Below are positions 1 to 6,907 of a DNA stretch of 16,500 bases, piece after piece. Source of the stretch: Patescibacteria group bacterium. Lineage in GTDB: Bacteria; Patescibacteriota; Microgenomatia; Levybacterales; UBA12049. A model generated the notes under the pieces. That model was not told where the DNA came from, did not search any database, and saw nothing but the letters and a program-made list of their open reading frames with translations. Position 1 is the first letter of the stretch, and each line of letters begins with the position of its first letter. Made by a program: the position numbers and the translations under genes. Location: contig JAHIGH010000013.1 in assembly GCA_018900295.1 (NCBI GenBank), positions 1-16,500 on the forward strand, in the 5' to 3' direction.

Positions 1-1282
1 GTAAATTAAGTCCCAGTACCTGATCCATTTTAAACAAGCTTGCGGCTTTGCATCTTGTCGGATTATCAGATTTCACCAACTCCCAAACAACTGCCAATGC
101 CTTTGGCATATTCAGGTCATCATTTATCGCCTCAAGAAATTCCCCTTCAAATTCAGCACAACCAACCTCAGGCTTGTCCCATGTTGCGATTTCGGTCAGT
201 AATTTCTTCAATGCAATTGAGGCCGCGTCAAGCGCGGGAAAAGTAAAATTCATCTCCTGCCGGTAGTGTGTCTGTAAATACAAATACCGGAGCGCTAAAG
301 GATTATATCCCTGCCTGCCGGCAGGCATGGCCTGCTTCATCAGATCATACAATTTATAATTATTCCCAAGACTCTTACTCATCCTTTCTCCGGCAACAAG
401 AACAAAAGCCGAATGCACCCAATACTTCACGAACTGCTTGCCTGTCGCCGCTTCTGCTTGAGCTATCTCATTTGGATGATGAGTTTGTTTCAAATCTATC
501 CCTCCGGCATGGATATCAAAACTCTCCCCAAGATATTTCATTCCCATAGCGCTGCACTCAATATGCCAACCCGGGAAACCAACTCCCCACGGACTCTCCC
601 ACTCCATCTGACGTCGCGAAGCGATGTCATCCTGAGCGACGCCCTGAGCTTGCCGAAGGGCGGAGTCGAAGGATCTACCTTCTGGATAACTAAACTTCCA
701 AAGCGCGAAATCTCTCGGATTTCGTTTCTCAGGATTTACCTCCACTCTCACGCCTTCCCTAATCTGATCCATATCAGAAAGCTTGCCGTAATCCTTAAAT
801 CTTGAAGTATCGAAATAAACCCCATCGCTTATCTGATACGCGTATCCCCTTTTCTCAAGCCTTCCGACCAAGTCTATCTGCTCTTTTATGTGATCCGTTG
901 CTTTCACGAAAAGCTTGGGCCTCTCCAGATTCAAAAGATCAAAATCTTTTATAAATGCGTCCGCGTAGAATTTGGCAATATCCCAGGCTGTTTTCCCCTC
1001 CTTTTTCGCGGCTTTTTCCATCCGGTCTTCACCCAGATCCGCGTCTCCTAAATTATCTCCTGTTAGATGACCCACATCTGTCAAATTCATCACATACTCA
1101 ACGTTATAGCCATTATACTTAAGAATTCGCACCAAAAAATCGGCTGATGTATATGTGCGAAAATTACCTATATGCGCAAAATCATACACCGTCGGCCCGC
1201 ACGTATACATATGCACAGCTGGCGGATGAATCGGCTTAAATTCCTCAATCTTCCTCGAAAGCGAATTATATAACTTCATCAT
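1..1282 (-). CDS. cysS: Cysteinyl-tRNA synthetase, C-terminus cut by window edge
   Basis: Charges tRNA-Cys with cysteine in the cytoplasm. Translating the minus strand from ATG at 1282 gives 427 open codons running off the left edge; the family is usually about 460 residues, so only the C-terminal tail is missing. Visible motifs: CGPTVYD (Cys28, first zinc ligand), HIGN at 37-40 (class I HIGH signature), GWHIECSAM (zinc Cys), HAGGIDL and HHPNEIAQ (zinc His and Glu), and RMSKSLGN near 299-306 (KMSKS loop). Two in-frame insertions that the family lacks are seen: about 25 residues at 199-225, just before MEWESPWG, and an AMPAGRQG segment at 316-324 after the KMSKS loop. Both come from dispersed DNA repeats and keep the frame open. 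ATG at 1282 is the only start after the upstream stop; a second Met follows directly. A good promoter ends 8 bases upstream and no Shine-Dalgarno is visible, so the mRNA is probably leaderless. Confidence 0.96.
   Translation of the reverse strand, partial: MMKLYNSLSRKIEEFKPIHPPAVHMYTCGPTVYDFAHIGNFRTYTSADFLVRILKYNGYNVEYVMNLTDVGHLTGDNLGDADLGEDRMEKAAKKEGKTAWDIAKFYADAFIKDFDLLNLERPKLFVKATDHIKEQIDLVGRLEKRGYAYQISDGVYFDTSRFKDYGKLSDMDQIREGVRVEVNPEKRNPRDFALWKFSYPEGRSFDSALRQAQGVAQDDIASRRQMEWESPWGVGFPGWHIECSAMGMKYLGESFDIHAGGIDLKQTHHPNEIAQAEAATGKQFVKYWVHSAFVLVAGERMSKSLGNNYKLYDLMKQAMPAGRQGYNPLALRYLYLQTHYRQEMNFTFPALDAASIALKKLLTEIATWDKPEVGCAEFEGEFLEAINDDLNMPKALAVVWELVKSDNPTRCKAASLFKMDQVLGLNL
311..333. repeat. 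Palindromic GCCTGCCGGCAGGC insertion inside cysS
   Basis: A perfect 14-bp palindrome, GCCTGCCGGCAGGC, sits in the cysS coding region and is read as PAGRQ between DLMKQ and YNPLALRYL. Other CysRS proteins pass directly from the DLM helix to the Y(D/N)PLALR segment. The same palindrome-encoded PAGRQ peptide is, to my knowledge, a frequent in-frame insertion in Parcubacteria-type genomes. Seen: palindrome and reading frame. Inferred: that it is an inserted repeat. Confidence 0.75.
607..684. repeat. Dispersed repeat inserted in frame in cysS
   Basis: A GC-rich stretch with GTCATCCTGAGCGA and AGTCGAAGGATCT modules, a type common in intergenic DNA of many bacteria, lies within cysS. It is read as SFDSALRQAQGVAQDD followed by IASRRQ and adds about 25 residues just before the conserved MEWESPWG segment. 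The length is compatible with an open frame and the downstream motifs remain intact, so the gene appears functional. Confidence 0.75.
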
Positions 1283-1290
1283 ATGTAAGC

Positions 1291-1319
1291 ATTATAACTG
1301 GAGTGCGCAATAAATTCAA
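1291..1319 (-). promoter_or_regulatory. Sigma-70-type promoter of cysS, probably leaderless
   Basis: On the minus strand, TTGAAT (1319-1314) is followed after exactly 17 bases by a perfect TATAAT (1296-1291). The cysS ATG begins 9 bases past the -10 box, so the expected transcription start falls within a few bases of the start codon. No Shine-Dalgarno fits in that space, which points to leaderless translation. Confidence 0.7.
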
Positions 1320-1330
1320 AGAGAAATCCC

Positions 1331-1486
1331 GTAACTGCTCACTAGCCATAATTTTCTAATGTTAAAAAATCCCTCCTAGCCTCCCTTTAACAAAGGGGAG
1401 GAATCCCCTCCTTTTTAAAGGAGGGTAAGGGAGGATTTCTCTAGGCACAAAATTTTAGGTTAATTGTATCCCAAGTGAGCAGTTAC
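1331..1486. repeat. 156-bp inverted-repeat (MITE-like) element
   Basis: The ends GTAACTGCTCACT (from 1331) and AGTGAGCAGTTAC (to 1486) are perfect inverted repeats of 13 bases. Nested inside is a second, longer imperfect palindrome of CCCTCC, CCTTT and AAAGGAGGG modules (about 1368-1440). There is no ORF and no clear target-site duplication. It sits between the divergent promoters of cysS and the next gene. The inner CCCTCC/GGAGGG module looks like a repeat type I recall from other Patescibacteria, but I cannot confirm that here. Confidence 0.7.
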
Positions 1487-1497
1487 TCTCTGCACAA

Positions 1498-1527
1498 TTG
1501 ACAGAACTTCTAAAAACCATTTATAGT
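1498..1527 (+). promoter_or_regulatory. Promoter of the anchored hydrolase-like gene
   Basis: A perfect TTGACA (1498-1503) is followed after 18 bases by TATAGT (1522-1527). A second TATAGT at 1533-1538 ends only 8 bases before the ATG at 1547. Either -10 box would give a very short or absent leader, and no Shine-Dalgarno is visible. Confidence 0.6.
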
Positions 1528-1546
1528 TAATGTATAGTTCGGCCTC

Positions 1547-3094
1547 ATGAAAACTAAAAAAAAGTTGTTACATAAGAAAAATTCAATATACAAAGGCGGT
1601 GCAGGCAATGGAATGGTGTTTGTAGTTATTATAATGCTTATGATGGTTGCCATTGCCTTCGCACTTATTGGAGGACAATTACCGCAGCTTGATAATAGTA
1701 AGGTTGGTAATCCTGTTGTACTTGTTACTTCCGCTCCTCAGAATGCCAAAAGGAATCTTCAACTTTACACCTTCATTGGAATGACAATCACCCCTTCTCC
1801 AACTCCAATACCTGCTGCGAATCCCACACCAACTCCCCAAGCAACGCCCGCGCTCACTCCTTCTCCCAATTGCTCACCAACAGGTGCAGCTGGGAAGGGG
1901 CCATCCTCAATCATTATCAATCCTGATAAAACAATAAGTATTAACGGAAAAAAGACATTTCCACAAATTTTTTATTCTATATGTGATGGAACTCATATAT
2001 TCGGAGATCAGTGTGTGACTAGCCTTCAACGAATGAGTATCTTTGATGCAGATCTAGTTGGGTATGCAAAAGTTACCAACCCAGAACACGAACAGGAAGG
2101 AATGGGATATATAAACATGGTAAACAGTGGTACAGGAAATAAAGACAAGCCTAATTTTTTTGGATATGTACAAGTTGACGAGCCAATAGCCACAGGCCAG
2201 AATGTTGCAGCTCTCGAACAGGCTTATCGTAACATAAAAGCAGCTGATCCAAATCATGTTGTTATTGCTGTTGATTGGACACGATTAAATGAATTGAGAA
2301 ATATGGCAGATATTATAGCGGATGATGGATATACATATATAGACAAACAATGGCTATATGATATAGGCTATACCCGACAAACTGCGCTATATTTCAAAGA
2401 ATCTCTTGTTTATAATCCTGGTAATCCTGGCTCTGCTCTTAATGGTGTAAATGATTTCGATGGAATCAGCAAGCCGGTATATGCGGTAATTCAAGCGCTT
2501 AGTACAGATGACAATGCAAATGTGCAACCAGTAACTAAATCAGAACTTAGAGGGCTTATATTTCTTGCTATTACCATGAATATGAAAGGATTATTTTATT
2601 ATACTTATAATGAGCAAACAGATGACTTGTCGGTGCATTATGGCTTAGTTCGTGATCAAACCCTGGTTCAGCAGTATATAGATCAAGCAGCTGAAATAAA
2701 AGCGCTCAATGACATTCTTGTGCTTCCGACCAAAGATTACAGATGGCAGCACAGACAGGGAACACAGGTAAGTTTCAGCAAGGCATTAACCGCCAGTGGA
2801 AGTATTTACATAGATGGATATACGAATTTTAATTATATGCTCAAGCAAGACGGCTCTGTTTATTATCTGATCGTCCTAAATAAAGATACTCGTTCAATCT
2901 CTGATGTAGTAATAACAGTTAGCGGTTTAAATGGTCCGATGACTGCTAAAAAGATCATTGGAAGCTCAACTACGGCAAATCAGGATACCCCGGTTAATAA
3001 CGGCGTATTTACTGACTCTTTTGACGGCCTCGCCGTCCATGTTTATCAAATATATTCCGGTCCCACTCCTCCTCCCTTACCATCCTGCAATTAA
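1547..3094 (+). CDS. Membrane-anchored protein with TIM-barrel glycoside-hydrolase-like domain
   Basis: 515 residues, no assigned family. Order of parts: a Lys-rich N-terminus (1-16), one hydrophobic segment at about 23-43 acting as signal anchor, a Pro/Thr linker near 79-107 (TPSPTPIP, NPTPTPQATP), then a globular domain of about 300 residues and a probable beta-sandwich from about 400. The globular part begins with a strand-rich ISINGKKTFPQIFYS segment. It has FFGYVQVDEP with Glu212, and GLFYYTYNEQ with Glu356. The spacing of these two acidic residues at predicted strand ends resembles the acid/base and nucleophile pair of clan GH-A hydrolases, but this is inference from layout only. The protein would face the outside of the cell and could act on a host or environmental glycan. 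A second Pro-rich tail (GPTPPPLPSCN) ends it. A non-catalytic adhesin with a barrel fold is an alternative. Confidence 0.7.
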   Translation: MKTKKKLLHKKNSIYKGGAGNGMVFVVIIMLMMVAIAFALIGGQLPQLDNSKVGNPVVLVTSAPQNAKRNLQLYTFIGMTITPSPTPIPAANPTPTPQATPALTPSPNCSPTGAAGKGPSSIIINPDKTISINGKKTFPQIFYSICDGTHIFGDQCVTSLQRMSIFDADLVGYAKVTNPEHEQEGMGYINMVNSGTGNKDKPNFFGYVQVDEPIATGQNVAALEQAYRNIKAADPNHVVIAVDWTRLNELRNMADIIADDGYTYIDKQWLYDIGYTRQTALYFKESLVYNPGNPGSALNGVNDFDGISKPVYAVIQALSTDDNANVQPVTKSELRGLIFLAITMNMKGLFYYTYNEQTDDLSVHYGLVRDQTLVQQYIDQAAEIKALNDILVLPTKDYRWQHRQGTQVSFSKALTASGSIYIDGYTNFNYMLKQDGSVYYLIVLNKDTRSISDVVITVSGLNGPMTAKKIIGSSTTANQDTPVNNGVFTDSFDGLAVHVYQIYSGPTPPPLPSCN

Positions 3095-3167
3095 AAAAAG
3101 GAAAAAATATCTATTTCAAAAACTTTTGCGGCAATTATTGGAATTTTTTAAATCCCGGGACTAAAAC

Positions 3168-4256
3168 CTATCTATATCCGTTGATGAACTCCTCCACATT
3201 TTTCCAGGCCTCCGCATCATTAAATTGCTTCGGCGGCGATTTCATAAAATACGAAGAAGGCGCTTCAAGCGGTCCGCCAATACCCCGATCCAGCGCGAGT
3301 TTAATGCACCGTATCGCATCAATTACGATCCCTGCCGAATTAGGACTGTCCTCAACCGACAACCGTACTTCGATATTCATCGGCACATCTCCAAAATGCC
3401 TGCTCTCGATCCTTATGAAAGCCAGCTTATTATCATGCAGCCACGGTACGTAATCACTTGGCCCAATATGAATATCATCCGGCTCGATCATTTGACCGTG
3501 AAGTTTTACCTGTGATGCGACCGACTGGGTTTTTGAAATTTTCTTGGATTTCAATCTCCCACGCTCAAGCATATTCTGAAAATCCGTATTTCCTCCGACA
3601 TTCAACTGATAAGTCCTGTCAATCGGCATGCCCCGATCCAAAAATAAATTCGTAAGCGTTCTATGGACAATAGTCGCCCCTACTTGAGATTTGATATCGT
3701 CCCCTATTATCGGAACTTTGGCATTTGTAAAAAGATCCGCCCAATTCTTATCAGACGCGATAAATACCGGAATACAATTGACCATCCCGACTTTTGTTTC
3801 CAAGCATACCTTCGCCCAATACTCAACAGCTAACTGGCTGCCGACAGGAAGATAATTGATCAAAACCTCAGCACCGGACTTTTTAAGTACAGCAATCGAA
3901 TCTACAGGCTTTTCTTTAGTTGGAATTACAACATCCTTAACAAATTCTCCAATACCATCCATTACCGGGCCGCTTTGTACGATCACACCTGTCTTTCCGA
4001 TTTTCTGAAAAACTTTTGTATTATTTGGGAAGGCATAAATAGCCTCACCCAGATCTTTTCCAACCTTCGTCTCATTTACATCGAAAGCCGCGACTACCTC
4101 AATATCCGCAATTCTGTATCCTCCGAGTACAGTATGCATCAATCCGACAACCTTTTTATCATCCTGAAGATTTTTATAATATTCCAAACCTTGCACCAAA
4201 GATGAAGCACAATTCCCCACGCCCACAATAGCAACTTTTATCTTTTTACTTTCCAT
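3168..4256 (-). CDS. ino1: Inositol-3-phosphate synthase (Ino1 family)
   Basis: Converts glucose 6-phosphate to 1D-myo-inositol 3-phosphate with NAD, the first step to inositol lipids and related solutes. The 362 residues match the compact actinobacterial and archaeal form. Seen are the Rossmann loop VAIVGVGNCASSLVQG (8-23), LINYLPVGS, VPIIGDDIKSQVGAT, QLNVGGNTDFQNMLER with the following SKKISKT, IHIGPSDYVPWL, and EDSPNSAGIVIDAIRC near the C-terminus. These are the NAD-binding and catalytic segments of the family. Start ATG at 4256 fits the family start; Shine-Dalgarno is weak. It ends 73 bases from the convergent upstream gene and is divergent from a LysR-type regulator, which may control it. 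Inositol synthesis is patchy in reduced genomes, so this may support phosphatidylinositol-type or other head groups. Confidence 0.93.
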   Translation of the reverse strand: MESKKIKVAIVGVGNCASSLVQGLEYYKNLQDDKKVVGLMHTVLGGYRIADIEVVAAFDVNETKVGKDLGEAIYAFPNNTKVFQKIGKTGVIVQSGPVMDGIGEFVKDVVIPTKEKPVDSIAVLKKSGAEVLINYLPVGSQLAVEYWAKVCLETKVGMVNCIPVFIASDKNWADLFTNAKVPIIGDDIKSQVGATIVHRTLTNLFLDRGMPIDRTYQLNVGGNTDFQNMLERGRLKSKKISKTQSVASQVKLHGQMIEPDDIHIGPSDYVPWLHDNKLAFIRIESRHFGDVPMNIEVRLSVEDSPNSAGIVIDAIRCIKLALDRGIGGPLEAPSSYFMKSPPKQFNDAEAWKNVEEFINGYR

Positions 4257-4260
4257 CTTA

Positions 4261-4349
4261 TTGTCATTGCGAGGAGCACCACGCTAGTGGGCGACGAAGC
4301 AATCTCTCTCAACAACGCCATTGCTTCGCTTTCGCTCGCAAAAACAATG
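4261..4349. repeat. Imperfect palindromic repeat between ino1 and the LysR gene
   Basis: TTGTCATTGCGAG opens the element and CTCGCAAAAACAATG closes it; inside, CGAAGCAAT (4295-4303) and ATTGCTTCG (4320-4328) are exact inverted copies. The whole can fold as one long hairpin. It resembles the widespread TCATTGCGAG...GAAGCAATCT repeats of many bacterial genomes. It fills most of the divergent intergenic region, so any operator of the pair must lie beside it or in it. Confidence 0.65.
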
Positions 4350-4408
4350 CTAACACACAAAATACCACTAGTAAAATTAATAGAAGTTATGATATATTAG
4401 ATAAATTA

Positions 4409-5257
4409 ATGATAAAAGAACTACAACGTTTCATTCTTGTGGCAAATGAAGGCAATCTCACCGAGGTTGCGAAAAAAATCTTTATCACCCAATCCGCTTT
4501 GACGCAATCTATTGACCGTTTGGAAAAAGAAATCGGCGCGAAATTATTTATACAAAAAGGGAAATACCTGGAGTTGACAGCAGACGGCAAAGCACTCGCT
4601 TCTATTGGTACAAAAATTTTAGACCTCTGGGAAAAAGCAAAAGATCCGGGAATCAGAAAAGCAATAAAGCCGACAATAACTATCGGCATGTATGACAACG
4701 CCGCGCTTCGATTGGCCAAATTTGTTCAAGAAAACATCCCTTCCAAACAAACAATATTTGAATTCGTGATTGATAGCTCGGAAAAACTTCTCTCCGACTT
4801 ACTGCTGGGTGTCCTGGATGTTACAATCGCTGTCATCAACCAAAGATACTCTCATCCGAAAGAAATTCTTTGTCTGAAAACCTTTAACGAAGAACTCATT
4901 CCTGTTTCAAATAAAATTTTTAATGCGCCGCTTAATAAAATACCCTTTATACTCTTCAATAAAGGTTCAAATACGCAGGAACAGGTTGATGCTATATTTA
5001 CCCGAAAAAGCATAAAACCCGCGATCTATGCACAATCCACAAGCACCAGTTTCATGAAAGAACTTGCCATATTAGGTTGCGGAGTCGCCTTGCTTCCGGA
5101 AAATTTTGTGCGTCAGGAATTAAAACAAAAAATTCTAAAAAAACAACAACTTCCGATAAAATTTAAAAGGCAATACGGTATCTTTGTCCAAAAAAACAAT
5201 TACTTGGAGGATAAAAATAAAATAATTAAAGAAATCACCAAAATCCTGGGAAATTAA
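4409..5257 (+). CDS. LysR-type transcriptional regulator
   Basis: 282 residues, close to the usual 290-300 of the family. The N-terminal winged helix-turn-helix is clear: LQRFILVANEGNLTEVAKKI, then FITQSALTQSIDRLEKEIGAKLF, then the wing with LELTADGKAL (about 1-62). After a linker helix, a periplasmic-binding-protein-like effector domain starts at TITIGMYDN (about 89) and includes a GCGVALLPENFV segment typical of the family's second subdomain. The ligand is unknown. The gene is divergent from the inositol-3-phosphate synthase gene with 152 bases between the starts, the classic arrangement for a LysR regulator and its target. ATG at 4409 begins the standard domain; the sequence ahead is AT-rich (TATATT at 4393-4398) without a Shine-Dalgarno. 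LysR regulators are uncommon in strongly reduced genomes. Confidence 0.88.
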   Translation: MIKELQRFILVANEGNLTEVAKKIFITQSALTQSIDRLEKEIGAKLFIQKGKYLELTADGKALASIGTKILDLWEKAKDPGIRKAIKPTITIGMYDNAALRLAKFVQENIPSKQTIFEFVIDSSEKLLSDLLLGVLDVTIAVINQRYSHPKEILCLKTFNEELIPVSNKIFNAPLNKIPFILFNKGSNTQEQVDAIFTRKSIKPAIYAQSTSTSFMKELAILGCGVALLPENFVRQELKQKILKKQQLPIKFKRQYGIFVQKNNYLEDKNKIIKEITKILGN

Positions 5258-5372
5258 TTTTTGATCTTTGCTTGCCCCGCGACTTGTCCAGCGAAGCCTT
5301 GGCGAAGTTGGAAGCCTTGCCTGCCAGACGTAGCCTTGGCGAAGTCTGGGCGAAGTGGGGATTTTTGATCTT
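5257..5372. repeat. Repeat block (GCGAAG family) flanked by 12-bp direct repeats
   Basis: The identical 12-mer ATTTTTGATCTT lies at 5257-5268 and 5361-5372. Between them are 92 bases of repeat modules such as AGCCTTGGCGAAGTTGGA, plus a CCAGAC...GTCTGG stem and CCCC/GGGG ends. The AGCCTTGGCGAAGTTGGA module recurs inside dnaX at about 8921-8938. The block begins at the last base of the LysR stop codon and ends just before the convergent gene's stop. The flanking direct repeat may be a target duplication or simple slippage. Confidence 0.6.
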
Positions 5373-5376
5373 AAAC

Positions 5377-5934
5377 TCACCCCGCTCCCCATCCCTTCTC
5401 TCTCTCAATTGAAGTCCTTTTTTGCACTACAGCCAGATCCTCCTTCTTTTTCTGCTCAATTACTATCTCTTGCTTCTTATTCGCTTTCTTCTCTTCTTCC
5501 TCACGGACTTGTTGATCCGCTATACTTTCTTCCTGCTGAAAAGGCTGCGGTTGCATTATATCCCTGACCTGCTCCTCATGAAGCAGCATCCGCAGCCTCT
5601 CCAATTCATCTACCTTTTCCGGCGTCTTTCTCTTCGATAATTCCTGTTTTCTTTGCATAATAGCTTGTACAGTAATCGGATCCTTGAAATTGACCCTCGC
5701 CTTCAATGATGCATTTGCCCTTCCCTGATATCGCTTCATCATTTCGGTTACTGGGTCTTGATTCGAATCCTGCTGTTCGGACTGCTGACTAGGCACGCCA
5801 TACAAATAACTAACAAAATCGAACTGGTCCGCAACGCTTTTTGCCGTATTCTTTACAGCTTGACTCGCGCTGTTTATAATAGAACTTCCCGCCTCCACTC
5901 CCTGTTCATCCTGATTGAATAAAATATTAACCAT
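5377..5934 (-). CDS. Uncharacterised charged, Gln-rich protein
   Basis: 185 residues from ATG at 5934; a TTG six bases upstream is a less likely start. I do not recognise a family. The N-terminal part (about 1-60) has Gln/Ser-rich segments and an amphipathic stretch, SQAVKNTAKSVADQFDFVSY. The middle has PVTEMMKRYQGRANASLKARV and a regular helix with KTPEKVDELERLRMLLHEEQV. The C-terminal third is highly charged (VREEEEKKANKKQEIVIEQ) and probably coiled coil. There is no signal peptide or membrane segment, so it is probably cytoplasmic. It lies downstream of recR on the same strand, separated by a 108-bp repeat element, and is convergent with the LysR gene. It may be lineage-specific; a link with RecR is only positional. 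Confidence 0.65.
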   Translation of the reverse strand: MVNILFNQDEQGVEAGSSIINSASQAVKNTAKSVADQFDFVSYLYGVPSQQSEQQDSNQDPVTEMMKRYQGRANASLKARVNFKDPITVQAIMQRKQELSKRKTPEKVDELERLRMLLHEEQVRDIMQPQPFQQEESIADQQVREEEEKKANKKQEIVIEQKKKEDLAVVQKRTSIEREKGWGAG

Positions 5935-5952
5935 AAACAATCTATATTAATA

Positions 5953-6060
5953 ACTCATGTTACGCAGTTTATTCTTCGAGTAAGGGCGATAGCCCGCATC
6001 GAGAAGTTCTCGACTCCGCTAACGCTGCGCTCGAACAATAATATTTTGCGTAAGTCCTGT
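5953..6060 (-). mobile_element. 108-bp MITE-like element, copy 1 (inverted)
   Basis: Reverse-complement copy of the elements at 6780 and 15919. The first 102 bases of this copy are identical to them; only the last six (TCCTGT instead of GTGAGT) differ, so one terminus has diverged. Flanked by TAATA at 5948-5952 and again at 6061-6065. The centre holds the 15-mer palindrome TCGAGAAGTTCTCGA at 5999-6013. It carries no ORF. Confidence 0.88.
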
Positions 6061-6149
6061 TAATAATTAATTAAATGAAAATTGAGATTTCATTGAAAAT
6101 TGCGACGGTTTGAAAAACCTAGTCCCCTTGTGGGAAAAATTGAAAATTT

Positions 6150-6752
6150 CTAATACTCTCTCCTTCCCTCCAATGCTCGCTCGAGCGTCATCGAATCCGC
6201 GTATTCCAAATCCGCCCCTGTCGGCAACCCTCTCCCGATCCTCGTTATTCTTAGTTCCGGATTCAAAGTTCTAAGTTGTTTTGCAAGGAACATCGCTGTC
6301 GCCTCCCCCTCCATTGTCGGATTGGTAGCCAAGATAACCTCCTTTGGCTCGCCGGCTTCAATTCTATCCAATAATTGCTGGATATATATCTCGTCCGGTC
6401 CGATATTGCTTAATGGATCAATTTTTCCATGAAGAACATGATAAACGCCATGAAATTTTCCTATCTTATCAATCGCCAATACATCAAGCGGTTGCTCGAC
6501 TACGCAAATAACTGACTTATCGCGCTTAACATCTACACAAATCTCACATGGATCGCGCTCATCAACACCATAGCAAATCGAACACATTATGATATCTTTC
6601 CGTAGATTCTGCAAAGCCTGTGCGAATCGATCCAATTCACCCTGAGGTACATGCAAAAGATAAAAAGTCAATCGCTGCGCAGTTTTTGGACCAATTCCCG
6701 GCAATCGCTCAAAAGCATCAATTAAATTTTGTATCGCCCGAGGAATCCTCAT
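6150..6752 (-). CDS. recR: Recombination protein RecR
   Basis: Cytoplasmic DNA-clamp protein that with RecO and RecF loads RecA at gaps. The 200 residues equal the usual family length. Order: helix-hairpin-helix LPGIGPKTAQRLTFYLL (17-33); a four-Cys zinc finger with Cys57, Cys60, Cys69 and Cys72 (CSIC...CEIC); a Toprim domain starting at VICVVEQPLD (81-90) with the later ATNPTMEGEATAMFLA and RIGRGLPTGADLEYAD segments; and the C-terminal TLERALEGRREY. All key residues are present. ATG at 6752 matches the family start. It lies downstream of ybaB and prs on the same strand and is bracketed by two inverted copies of the 108-bp element, so its upstream and downstream regions are both repeat-derived. 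Confidence 0.97.
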   Translation of the reverse strand: MRIPRAIQNLIDAFERLPGIGPKTAQRLTFYLLHVPQGELDRFAQALQNLRKDIIMCSICYGVDERDPCEICVDVKRDKSVICVVEQPLDVLAIDKIGKFHGVYHVLHGKIDPLSNIGPDEIYIQQLLDRIEAGEPKEVILATNPTMEGEATAMFLAKQLRTLNPELRITRIGRGLPTGADLEYADSMTLERALEGRREY

Positions 6753-6779
6753 AAATCAAAAATGTTTTGAATTTTAGTC

Positions 6780-6887
6780 ACTCACCTTACGCAAAATATT
6801 ATTGTTCGAGCGCAGCGTTAGCGGAGTCGAGAACTTCTCGATGCGGGCTATCGCCCTTACTCGAAGAATAAACTGCGTAACATGAGT
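6780..6887 (+). mobile_element. 108-bp MITE-like element, copy 2
   Basis: Identical base for base to copy 3 (15919-16026) and inverted relative to copy 1. Ends ACTCACCTTACGCA and TGCGTAACATGAGT are inverted repeats matching at 12 of 14 positions. Flanked by TAGTC at 6775-6779 and 6888-6892, a 5-bp target-site duplication. The centre is the palindrome TCGAGAACTTCTCGA (6827-6841). It fills the gap between the prs stop and the recR start. Confidence 0.92.
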
Positions 6888-6907
6888 TAGTCATTTGAAT
6901 TTTGAAT

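Noticed and set aside
40..805. Overlapping plus-strand ORFs of 68-130 codons
   Set aside because: They lie opposite cysS, whose translation shows all CysRS motifs; the plus-strand peptides have no family features.
3095..3167. Terminator between the convergent genes
   Set aside because: Only a weak GGAATTT/AAATCCC stem with a mismatch and no proper T run; not supported.
4388..4405. LysR operator as TTAT...ATAA inverted repeat before the LysR gene
   Set aside because: The match is short and purely AT in an AT-rich stretch overlapping the likely -10; it would recur by chance.
5135..5392. Minus-strand ORF of 85 codons
   Set aside because: It reads through the GCGAAG repeat block and the antisense of the LysR gene's end; the peptide is repeat-derived (SPRLRQG, SPRLRWT).
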